NCBI GenBank assembly: GCA_020284085.1
Contig: JACEVL010000974.1
Coordinates: 1 to 64,000, forward strand
From: Aporrectodea caliginosa
Lineage: Eukaryota > Annelida > Clitellata > Crassiclitellata > Lumbricidae
Direction: 5' to 3'
DNA: 64,000 nt
Numbering within the stretch: position 1 is the first letter of the stretch; every line of letters starts with the position of its first letter. Shown piece by piece: positions 55,796 to 64,000 of the stretch. A model generated the notes under the pieces. That model ran no database searches. It was not told the DNA's origin and worked only from the letters and a program-made list of their open reading frames with translations. Position numbers and translations under genes: made by a program.

Positions 55796-56739
55796 TAGTA
55801 GTGTCAAGTGATTGTAACAACACTTTTTGCAAGTTAGAAAACCTCTAAAAATTTGTTATAGTCAAAAACTGCAAAATCAGCTTATGGAATACTAATACAA
55901 CGCTGAATAATAGTGTCTGTCAAGCGAGTATAATTGTTATTGAAATGTTCATACAACATTTATATTCAGAACTCTTGCAATGTCCCCCAAATAGGCAATG
56001 GAGTCTCTGTTGCTGTAGTCTGTAACGATAGTGTGGAGAGCTTCACTGATTCTTACATATGTCTTCTTCTTCTATCCTGGTTGAACTCCAAGTTCCAGTT
56101 GGCGGCGCAGAAGTTCCATACTGTGCTGTTCTTGCTGGAGCTTACGCGCAAGTTTCGTTGTTGTCGGATGGGCAAAGCCAACAACGTTGTTGAAGGCATT
56201 GTAACAACAAAACACGGCGGTACAAAATTTAAATAAAAAAATCAGACAAAACAAAAGAGATTAGGCAATAATGTCTGCAGTTGTAACATGAACAAAGTAA
56301 GTAAGTAAGTATATTCTTTAATAAAACCAATTGCTTATCCGCACTCTGGTGTACATACATCGTAACAACAAACAACAGTAAATGTCAATAGGAGTACAAC
56401 ATTCTAATAATAAACGTCTTTCGCTGTAAATTATCTGCAAGAGGTACACAATGGTCGTGCGATCGCGGCCGCAGGGCATATTATTGTTGGAGCTTTTTTG
56501 GTGGAAGTAAACTATGCAGTACGTGGCCCTAGTTCATCAGGACCGCAGATAGAAGACGGGTTTCAGCTTCAAGACACAGACGCTCAAATTTTGGGTAGTA
56601 GTCAAGGAGCACTATGTAGGAAAAACATATCCCGTGGGCGCTTTAATGAAAGAAACATGTGTGATACGTCGTTTGAAAGGTATTTTAACATAGAATAAGA
56701 AAAGTCATGGTGCCAAGCCAGAATATGCTGCAGGCAGGC
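55796..56739. other. no gene recognised; one LINE tail
   Basis: The small open frames at 55934 and 56498 have no recognisable domain. gtaagtaagtaagtatattc at about 56298 is an inverted (CTTA)n LINE tail. Confidence 0.5.
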
Positions 56740-57276
56740 ACAATTCAAGATGGCGTCCAACATGGCGGAACATTATCGTAGTTAGTCGGATAGATATGCC
56801 ACATGACCCCAAAAAATTGCAAGAAAACGTTTTATGTTGGTTTTCTGGTGTATTAGGTCTGGAGAATAACATACTAAAAGTTTCTCGAAATCGGACCACG
56901 GGATCACCCCCAAAAATGCATTTTAAACAAAGATGGCGGCCAATATGGCGCCAATACAGAAAACCGTATATATCAGGTCATAGGTAAGCTAAATAACAAA
57001 ATGAAGTGTCAGATTTAACATTATCAAGGTCGAGGAATCGATTTATCATAGTGGCAATAGTGTCGAAATCTTACTATCCAAGATGGCGGCCAATATGGCC
57101 GCCAAAACACACAAATATGTATATATCAGGTCATAGGTAAGCTACAATAACAAGTGAAGTGTCAAATATAATATTTTCAAGGTAAAGAAATCGATTTATC
57201 GTAGTTGCAGTAGTGTCGGAATCTTACTATCCAAGATGGCGGCCAATATGGCCCCCAAAACACACAAATATTTATA

Positions 57277-58244
57277 CAGGGTGGCTCAATATAAAATGTC
57301 CCACCGGATAAAATGCAATTTCTCCGCAACCAATTGAGACTTTTATACCAAACTTTCACCCTTCACAGAGGAATGATTTTCCAACAATCCATGAAAATTT
57401 TACTAAATAATTTCCATAACTTCAAAAGTTACAGCTGTTTTAATGTTAAATTCAATTTTTTCACATTTCCGCAGATGAACGGTCCAATAATGGTTATTTC
57501 TTTAAGATTTTTCACAGAGAAATTGTTTTGTAACACCCAAATAATCATGACGTCATATGACTTCATTACAAGTTGTAAAGAAAGAATTTATGAAGCAAAC
57601 AGTTAATAATTGCAGATATTTTAAAATAATATTAAGCGCTCAATTTGTTAATCTTTTACTGCTCACACGGCAAGGTTGGCTCAAGGCTTCATTGCCACCA
57701 ACTGCAGTGAATTCATTGGCAAAGATGAATGGCCACCAAACTCTCCAGACCTTAGCCCTCTTGATTATCACGTCTGGGGAGCTATGCTTGAACGTTACAA
57801 GACATTTCATCCGAAGCCGAAGAACATTGACGAGCTGAAAAAGTCTTGCAGCTAATATGGAATCAGCTGCCGCAGGACTCAATCAACAAGGCCATACTGA
57901 GCTTCACAAAAAGACTTCGAGCTTGTGTGAGAGCTAGGGGTGGACACTTCGAACATGCCTTGAGATAAACTGCTCAACAGATTCTGATTTCGTAATGAAA
58001 GACGATTTTATTTGATATTGAAAATTGTAAATAACTGTCAATTTTTCTTCGGAAATGTGAAAAAATTGAATTTAACATTAAAACAGCTGTAACTTTTAAA
58101 GTTATGGAAATTATTTAGTAAAATTTTCATGGATTGTTTAGAAATAATTCCTCTGTGAATGGTGAAAATTTAGTGTTAAAATCTCAATTGGTTCCGGAGA
58201 AATTGGATTTTATCCGGTGGGACATTTTATTTTGAGCCACCCTG
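57277..58244 (+). mobile_element. mariner-like transposon with about 210-bp TIRs, 5'-deleted
   Basis: The ends cagggtggctca(a/t)(a)taaaat... match in inverse over about 210 bp, and TA stands on both sides (57275-57276 and 58245-58246). The ends include tgtcccaccggataaaat and ttaaattcaattttttcaca. The interior keeps only the end of a transposase. Confidence 0.85.
57670..57968 (+). pseudogene. mariner transposase C-terminal remnant
   Basis: The frame reads LAQGFIATNCSEFIGKDEWP, then PNSPDLSPLDYHVWGAMLER, where the D of PLDYHVWG is in the place of the third catalytic residue in mariner transposases. A missing base at about 57843 shifts the frame, after which WNQLPQDSINKAILSFTKRL and GGHFEHALR lead to TAA at 57966. 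The two other catalytic residues are deleted. Confidence 0.8.
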
Positions 58245-58554
58245 TATATCAGGGCAAAGGTAAGCTACAATAACAAATGAAGTGTCAAATATAATATTTT
58301 CAAGGTAAAGAAATCGATTTATCGTAGTTGCAGTAGTGTCGGAATGTTACTATCCACGATGGCGGCCAATATGGCCCCAAAAAACATAAATATGTATATA
58401 TCAGGCCAAAACACAAAAATATGTATAACAAAATTTTACTTGCATATGTTAAAATTCAGCAATTTTCTTTAGCTTATCTTTGAAAGTAACTCATAACATT
58501 AATTATATTTAACATCTATTAAGAATAGGACATAGTTTAGTCTAAGTTAACATT

Positions 58555-59390
58555 TCACAGGTAGTCCTCAATGTTCTCTTCATCTGAAACTGGCTCTTGA
58601 GTCATATTGTCACAGTTGCCATGCTGACATTGTCCACAAGCTGTGGTGCATTCCAGCCCATGTCTTTTGCAGCTACATTTCAACGTGTTGCATCGTGCAG
58701 AGCAACTACATCGGATCATTTTGAGCAGTTGGTCTGGTGCAGGACTAATATCCATCATGATTGGAATAAATTTTCCATCTTGTATAATCCAGCCCCATTC
58801 AGTTGGATCCATGTCGTCACACTTGTCCAACCACTGCATAACTTGTAGGTAAGCTCGCCGAGCGTGAAGGTTTGTGGCCGAAGGTGTTGGAGGCAGTCTT
58901 TCTGGTTTCACAAAGGTCTTTGCAGTGGACACTTTCCTACAAAGGATGCTGTAGCGTAATGACACTAGAGATTCAGACTGGATCCCCTTAAATATGGATA
59001 CCATTGCTGTGCAACCAGTGGTCTCTACAGTAACTTGATCTGCGTTTGGTGTACAGAAGATCTTCGAACAACTATGAAAGACAGGATCGCCATTGACTAC
59101 TTTTTGGAAGACTGACTTTTTGCCGACCCCATAGATTCCTGAAGTACTGTCACAACCAGAGAACGCATGGGCAAACAACAGATCAGAGCATACATCATCA
59201 CCAAGTAACTGTTTAAGGACCTTGATGTTATATACATATCTTACTTTGTCTTTGTCGGACCGAAAGTAAAGGTCCTTGCTGTCATATGCAGAGTGATACA
59301 GCAACAAAACCAACAGGTCTGTGTCTTCTCCTATGAGAATTGTTGACTTGTAAGATGCCATTTCAACGGCTGCTTTGACTATATGTACGT
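58555..59390 (-). CDS. FEN/PIN-like domain plus Cys-rich CXC-type tail, terminal exon
   Basis: After a possible acceptor (tttatttcag, ending at 59391) the minus frame reads VHIVKAAVEMA, STILIGEDTDLLVLLLY, then FAHAFSGCDSTSGIYGVGKK, RRAYLQVMQWLDKCDDMDPT and EWGWIIQDGKFIPIMMDISP. It ends in a Cys cluster, CSCSARCNTLKCSCKRHGLE, with further CxxxCGxCxxGxC. GEDTDLLVLLL followed by SGCD...G(I/V)GK resembles the acidic core and H3TH of FEN/XRN-type nucleases. The tail is like tesmin/TSO1 CXC sequences. The family is common and uncharacterised in invertebrates, often multicopy. The 5' exons are not visible because the upstream region is cut by other elements. Confidence 0.6.
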
Positions 59391-59573
59391 CTGAAATAAA
59401 TCCTCTGGGCCATTTGACCAAAATACTGGTCAAAATCATCTCAAATCGCCACGAACGGACCTTAATATTGGTCAGTGTACGATAATTTAGACTAATATTA
59501 GGTCAGACCCCCTCATTCACGAAGCTATAGCCTTGGTTCAAATACAATCCCCAAACTTTCTGATGTAACTAAA

Positions 59574-59996
59574 ATGAATGAAAAATCTCGATTTGGACTT
59601 AAAGAAAAATCTTCTATATATAAAATGGACTACTACACAACGAAAACAGTAAAACAATTACGAAACATTGCCAAAGAGAGTGGCTTGGTTAGATATTCGG
59701 GACTGCGAAAAGCGGATCTCGTGACATTAATATCATCGAGACTTTTGCAAAGCGTTAAGACTGTACACGAAAGCAACCTACTAGACGCTCCAGTTCCAGA
59801 CATCAAAGTTCCAACGCTTCTTCCAGGTAAGTATACGCCTCCGTCTAATACTTGGAAATCTCGTTTGACTGAATGGAAGAACAAGGCAAGGTCGGAAATT
59901 AATTCTTTTGCGGATTGGATAATCAGTTACATACCTCCCGAAGTGAAGAAACCCGTGAACTTTAGATCCAATTATTATCTCTTTCAACTTATTTAG
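59574..59996 (+). CDS. SAP/Rho-N-like N-terminal ORF, truncated at about 59957
   Basis: MNEKSRFGLKEKSSIYKMDY, then TTKTVKQLRNIAKESGLVRY and SGLRKADLVTLISSRLL form a helix-extension-helix of the SAP/Rho-N type, thought to bind nucleic acid. PVPDIKVPTLLPGKYTPPSN and FADWIISYIPPEVKKPVN follow. After KKPVN (about 59960) the frame runs into antisense retroelement sequence and stops, so its 3' part is lost. It lies head-to-head with the Cys-rich gene, 184 bp apart; the two could share a promoter or one mobile unit. Family function unknown. Confidence 0.5.
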   Translation: MNEKSRFGLKEKSSIYKMDYYTTKTVKQLRNIAKESGLVRYSGLRKADLVTLISSRLLQSVKTVHESNLLDAPVPDIKVPTLLPGKYTPPSNTWKSRLTEWKNKARSEINSFADWIISYIPPEVKKPVNFRSNYYLFQLI

Positions 59997-62900
59997 AGCC
60001 CAAACAATAGCATAGGCTTCTTTCTCCACAGTTGCCCATCTCTTCTGGGTGTCAGTCAGCTTCTGACTTATAAATGATACAGGGCGTTCTATTCCCTTAT
60101 CATCCATCTGTGTTAAAACAGCTCCTACTGCAAAATCACTGCTATCACAGTACAAATTAAAAGGTTTTCCAACATCAAAAACATATAAAACAACTTTAGA
60201 GCGTACAGCATCTTTAAGTAAATTAAATGCCTGTTGATGTCTATCAGTCCAATCAATAATCTTATCTGGAACATGTTTGCTTGTCAAATCAGATAGAGGC
60301 TTCTCAATCTGTGCAAAATCTTTGATAAACTGTCGATAGTAACCAAAAAATCCCAGCAATTGCTTAACTTGTTTCTTCGTTTCTGGGGTTTTCAAATTAA
60401 TTAAACTTTCAATTCTATCTGGATTCATTTGAATTGTTCCAGAACCAACCACATGACCGATAAACTTTACCTCACTCTTACCAAAGATACATTTCTTTAA
60501 GTTCAGAGTAATGTTATGCAGTCTCATTTGCATTAAATATGCATCTAAATGCTGTAAATGAATCTTCCAATCATCTGAATGCACAGCAATGTCATCTACA
60601 TAGGGCTCAGCAAATTCATTTATAGGCTGTAAAACCATGTTAATTGCTTTAACAAATGTTCTTCCTGAGTTGATCATTCCGAAAGGAACACGAGTAAACT
60701 CGTACAGTCCATTGTGAGTAACAAAAGCAGTTTTCCATTGATCAGTTTGCTTAACAGGACAAGTCCAGTAAGCACTTCGACAATCAAAAATCGAGATCAC
60801 ATTTGATTTTCCAACTTTGTGCAACACATCTTTTACAATCGGCATCGGATATTTACAATCCACAGTGAACGAGTTAATGTATCTGTAGTCGCAGGCAAGT
60901 CTCAGAGAACCGTCTTTCTTTTTAACAATTACCAACGGACTTGCCATTCTGCTCGAAGATGGTTTTATAATGTTGGCTTGAAGCATTTCTTTAATTTGTC
61001 GTTCAACTTCTGCTCGATAGATGAGTGGAATACGGTAAGCCATAAATTCTTTTTCACGAAATTCCGGTTTCAGTTCAATTTCATGTTCAACCAATGTACA
61101 TAATCCAGGCTTTTCAGAAAATCGATCAGAATATTTGTTTAGTACTTCCAGCAATTGTTTTTGTTGAGTCAATGTTAAATGGTTAATCTGATCAGGATCA
61201 AGATTCAGTGAATTCTTTTCATCTTGCAAGTCATTCTTCGTCAACAACTCAACCACTGAACCAAAGTCTTCATCTTCTTCAACGATTAGTCCACAACTCA
61301 TTGCTCTTGTAATGTACTTTCTGATTTTATTTGCGTGAATTATCTTTCGACAATCGTCACCCATATCAATCAAATAAGAGTACTTTGATCTTCGTTGTAT
61401 GACAGTACATGGACCATGCCATCGTGACATCAGTTTATTCGTTGAAGTCGGATATAACACAATGACTTTTTCACCCGGTTCAAATTCTTTATGTTTCGCT
61501 CTTTTGTTGTATTGATTCGTATACTGTAATTGCTTCTCTCGTGAATATGATTCTGCAAACAGTAATGCTTTTTCCATATTTGCTTTCATGTCTTTCAAGT
61601 ACTTTTCTGGTTGGATTCCAATATGAGGTGGTAAATTAATTTCTCTTGTCCAACTTTCTTTTAGAATTGCCAGTGGTCCACGCGGAATCTTTCCATACAC
61701 CAACATATAAGGAGCAATTCCAGTAGTTGCATTCGGTACTTCTCGTAATGCCCACACTGTAAACGGAATTACTTTGTGCCATTGCCTTGGATTGTCAACA
61801 ATTACATGATGGATCATTTTCTTGAATGTTTGGTTCCATCTTTCTACTAATCCAGCTGCCTCTGGATGACCTGGCGTGTCAAATCTTGGACTACAACCCA
61901 TTAAATTCAGAAATTCTCTTGTCAGACTCGCAGTAAAATTTGTTCCTTGGTCACTTGTGATCACTGAAGGTACACCAACGTTCATGAACAACTCCATCAA
62001 AGCATCACACACAGCTTTTGCAGTTAATGATTTCAACAGAAACACTGTAGGCCATCTGGTGCAAGAATCGACAATACATAAACAGTACTTGTGACCTGCA
62101 GCAGATGCTGGCTCGATTGGTCCTACACAATCCACCGTAATTCTTCTAAACGCCACATCTTCTCTTGGAATTGGAGTGATAGGAACCCTGTCCATCACCA
62201 AACTTCTTGCCTTTAACTGACATTTCTCACATGATTTGCAAAATTTCACTATATCTCTTCTCATCTTTGGCCACGTAAAAGACAACTTTATTCGTTCTCT
62301 AGTTTTCTCTTCTCCAAGATGTCCTCCAAATACTGATTCGTGAGCCAACTCCATCACTTTCATTCGTCGCTCTTTTGGTAACACCAATTGATATATCGTT
62401 TGCTCTAATATTCGATATCTCTTGTACAGTAAGCCATTTACCACGCAGAATTCAGATTCTTTATCTGGCGCTAAATTCCACCATGCTTTCAATGATTCAT
62501 CTTGTCTCTGCTGTTCTTCGAATTTCTTTGCGTCTGCAATCTGCATCTGTTGTTCTTCATCTTTCTCATCTTCTTGAAACAAATCTGCTATCGCCACATC
62601 ACACTCATTATCCTCTTTCGTTTCATTTAGATTACCATTCTTGCATGCAGCCATCTCTTGTTCACTCATCTCTGCTGTTATTCCATCTGGCATTAAACTT
62701 TGTTGATCATCACTTTCGTTTTCCTCTTCGCTTGAACTTTCAGTTTCACTTTCCTCTTCGACTTCTATCACTTTCTTTCGCTGACTCTGCAATCTCGTCG
62801 TTACATTCGCTTGCACATCTCCTTGTATCATTTTCACTTGTGGCACGGCTTTTAGTTCTGCAATGATTTCTGGATGCAACAAGAATCTTTCTGTGCTTCC

Positions 62901-63989
62901 CATTTTTGCAATACTAGCACACATCAATGTCACATAAGGTGTAAGTGAACATTTGACTTTAAGCGGAATTACCTCTTCTTCCACATCGTTACAACACAGC
63001 CTTACATCAACTTTCACTAACTTTGCAGGAATGGCATCTCCTGCCACGCATTGTAAGTTCACTTTTCCAATCTGCTCCACCTTCATGCCTTCCAGTAATT
63101 CTTCACTGATCACCGGAACCTCTGCTCCAGAATCAATAAGTGCTTTTACTTTTATTGGTTCTTTTCCTGCTGTTCCACGAATTTCTACCTCGACATACTG
63201 CAATAACACTTTCTTTAATGTTGTACTTTCATCTTTTCCAGCCATTTCTTTCTGCATTCCATTGTGCAATAGAATTTCTTTCTGAATATCAGGTGAAAGG
63301 TGACATTTCATCACTGACTTTACTTCAGTTTCTTCAGAATAATGAGACCGATGTTCTGTGGCTTGACTTTCTGAATTGTCAACCACTTGAATTCGATTCA
63401 CCCTCGAATTTTCTTGTTTTCCATAATTTGAGGTTGTAACCGGAACTGGACAGAATTTCATCAAATGCCTGTCTGATCCGCAGTTGTGACAACGTTTCAC
63501 CACTGCACCTCGTTGTTCAATGCTTTCTTTTCTCTTATATGGAGTAAACGATGCATTGCCTTCTCTCGCGACAAACCTTGGTGGTGACTTGTTATATACC
63601 GGACGTTGTCTGGCCATCATCGATTCTCTATTCTCGTGAACAACCGGAGAATTTGGTTTCACTTCTGCACCTCTGAACTGATTTCCTGTTTCTTGATTGC
63701 TCTTCCAATGAAAACCAAAATTTGGAGTAGACTGTTGATTTCTTTTTACATTGGGTACAAAACCAAAACTTGTCTTATTCGGAATTGCCAAACCAATTCT
63801 ATTATTCACATGAATGTCCGCTAGGTCTGCCACAACACTAGCTTCGTAACAATCAGTTCCTTCCTTCGACAACACAAACTGTAGTGGACCTGGTGGTAGT
63901 GATTCTTTCAACTTATCCGCCACTAACAAATCAAACAGCTTCTCAAAATTCTTATCCACTTTGCGACTTTTCACATAATAGTTCAACAA
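59781..63989 (-). CDS. G1 Gag-Pol ORF, PR-IN-RT-RH order, cut by the window edge
   Basis: The 1402 open codons enter from beyond 64000 in the end of the capsid (RKVDKNFEKLFDLLVADKLK). A CCHC knuckle (CHNCGSDRHLMKFC) is near 63450-63495. The protease motif ALIDSGAEVPVI is near 63130. The integrase finger (HESVFGGHLG...FCKSCEKCQ) is near 62215-62350. IN core motifs are TVDCVGPIEPA (about 62115), ITSDQGTNF (about 61950) and HPEAAGLVERWNQTF (about 61840). RT begins VEHEIELKP (about 61075) and has SIFDCRSAYWTC and catalytic YVDD at 60591-60602. RNase H starts LYCDSSDFAVGAVL (about 60150) and EKEAYAIVWALNKL. Homology ends near 59957 in mid-RNase H; codons beyond that are antisense of the SAP-like ORF. 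IN before RT is the Gmr1 arrangement. This copy lacks its 3' end and LTR there. Confidence 0.9.
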   Translation of the reverse strand: MLNYYVKSRKVDKNFEKLFDLLVADKLKESLPPGPLQFVLSKEGTDCYEASVVADLADIHVNNRIGLAIPNKTSFGFVPNVKRNQQSTPNFGFHWKSNQETGNQFRGAEVKPNSPVVHENRESMMARQRPVYNKSPPRFVAREGNASFTPYKRKESIEQRGAVVKRCHNCGSDRHLMKFCPVPVTTSNYGKQENSRVNRIQVVDNSESQATEHRSHYSEETEVKSVMKCHLSPDIQKEILLHNGMQKEMAGKDESTTLKKVLLQYVEVEIRGTAGKEPIKVKALIDSGAEVPVISEELLEGMKVEQIGKVNLQCVAGDAIPAKLVKVDVRLCCNDVEEEVIPLKVKCSLTPYVTLMCASIAKMGSTERFLLHPEIIAELKAVPQVKMIQGDVQANVTTRLQSQRKKVIEVEEESETESSSEEENESDDQQSLMPDGITAEMSEQEMAACKNGNLNETKEDNECDVAIADLFQEDEKDEEQQMQIADAKKFEEQQRQDESLKAWWNLAPDKESEFCVVNGLLYKRYRILEQTIYQLVLPKERRMKVMELAHESVFGGHLGEEKTRERIKLSFTWPKMRRDIVKFCKSCEKCQLKARSLVMDRVPITPIPREDVAFRRITVDCVGPIEPASAAGHKYCLCIVDSCTRWPTVFLLKSLTAKAVCDALMELFMNVGVPSVITSDQGTNFTASLTREFLNLMGCSPRFDTPGHPEAAGLVERWNQTFKKMIHHVIVDNPRQWHKVIPFTVWALREVPNATTGIAPYMLVYGKIPRGPLAILKESWTREINLPPHIGIQPEKYLKDMKANMEKALLFAESYSREKQLQYTNQYNKRAKHKEFEPGEKVIVLYPTSTNKLMSRWHGPCTVIQRRSKYSYLIDMGDDCRKIIHANKIRKYITRAMSCGLIVEEDEDFGSVVELLTKNDLQDEKNSLNLDPDQINHLTLTQQKQLLEVLNKYSDRFSEKPGLCTLVEHEIELKPEFREKEFMAYRIPLIYRAEVERQIKEMLQANIIKPSSSRMASPLVIVKKKDGSLRLACDYRYINSFTVDCKYPMPIVKDVLHKVGKSNVISIFDCRSAYWTCPVKQTDQWKTAFVTHNGLYEFTRVPFGMINSGRTFVKAINMVLQPINEFAEPYVDDIAVHSDDWKIHLQHLDAYLMQMRLHNITLNLKKCIFGKSEVKFIGHVVGSGTIQMNPDRIESLINLKTPETKKQVKQLLGFFGYYRQFIKDFAQIEKPLSDLTSKHVPDKIIDWTDRHQQAFNLLKDAVRSKVVLYVFDVGKPFNLYCDSSDFAVGAVLTQMDDKGIERPVSFISQKLTDTQKRWATVEKEAYAIVWALNKLKEIIIGSKVHGFLHFGRYVTDYPIRKRINFRPCLVLPFSQTRFPSIRRRRILTWKKRWNFDVWNWSV

Positions 63990-64000
63990 GTTCTTCAGCC
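59957..64000 (-). mobile_element. G1 retrotransposon, 3'-truncated, continues past the window
   Basis: This is the same family as 41178-43461 (identical residues across the capsid end) and the LTR at 52-475. The break at about 59957 falls between GSKV of RNase H and the SAP-like ORF, with no LTR or TSD there. The truncation is thus a deletion or recombination rather than a normal insertion end. Confidence 0.85.

Larger units (their letters stand above)
56740..58420 (-). repeat. diverged relatives of the 151-bp satellite, interrupted by mariner
   Basis: agatggcggccaatatggc starts near 56934, 57082, 57234 and 58358. Between the first three the spacing is about 148-152 bp. Removing the 968-bp mariner and one TA restores a spacing of about 155 bp for the last. 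The other monomer words (tatatcaggtcataggtaagct, caaggtaaagaaatcgattt, gtagtgtcggaat) are also present, in reverse orientation to the big array. Confidence 0.8.

Overview
This window is repeat-rich animal nuclear DNA, almost certainly from a deuterostome invertebrate (echinoderm or hemichordate-like). The evidence is spliced genes, tRNA-derived SINEs, many decayed APE-type LINE fragments, mariner, hAT and MULE-like DNA transposons, frequent taggccta words, and Ty3/gypsy elements whose integrase lies BEFORE reverse transcriptase. That last order is the Gmr1 type, described from deuterostomes. The species cannot be fixed from the sequence alone. No bacterial operons, rRNA genes or CRISPR arrays are visible.

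Layout. 1-7240: end of a Gmr1-like element with its LTR (family G1), two MITEs (one with a clear 8-bp target duplication), microsatellites and LINE scraps. 7355-14625: a 151-bp satellite that keeps exact phase for 47 monomers. 15136-26083: the best host gene, a plus-strand F-box-like gene built from four exons of compatible phase, one of which encodes seventeen 13-residue repeats. Its introns hold LINEs, a SINE, a TIR transposon and a fold-back MULE-like element with a FLYWCH remnant. 26152-31416: a complete but broken LTR element (family G2) inserted just past the gene's poly(A) signal. 31.5-40 kb: a graveyard of LINE 3' ends with a small BED-finger hAT element. 39.8-44.8 kb: two near-identical 1.33-kb direct repeats around a truncated G1 gag/5' LTR piece. 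46.3-47.2 kb: an orphan beta-propeller-like exon. 49.8-54.7 kb: a third LTR element (family G3) with a TSD, an intact 855-codon Gag-protease ORF and one of its two LTRs inverted. 56.7-58.4 kb: diverged relatives of the 151-bp satellite, split by a mariner. 58.5-60 kb: a Cys-rich nuclease-like exon and a SAP-like ORF. 60-64 kb: an open 1402-codon G1 Gag-Pol ORF running off the right edge.

Themes. (1) The three LTR families share a SAP-like/coiled-coil Gag start. G2 and G3 keep Gag-protease and the last part of RNase H but have lost the integrase core and RT, so they look like non-autonomous derivatives that could rely on a G1-like partner. (2) LINEs and the main SINE share one 3' tail (ggagcgcctctgag...gcgctata), which suggests shared retrotransposition machinery. 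(3) Several insertions can be dated relative to each other by nesting: mariner in satellite, G3 in a MITE, G2 downstream of the F-box gene.
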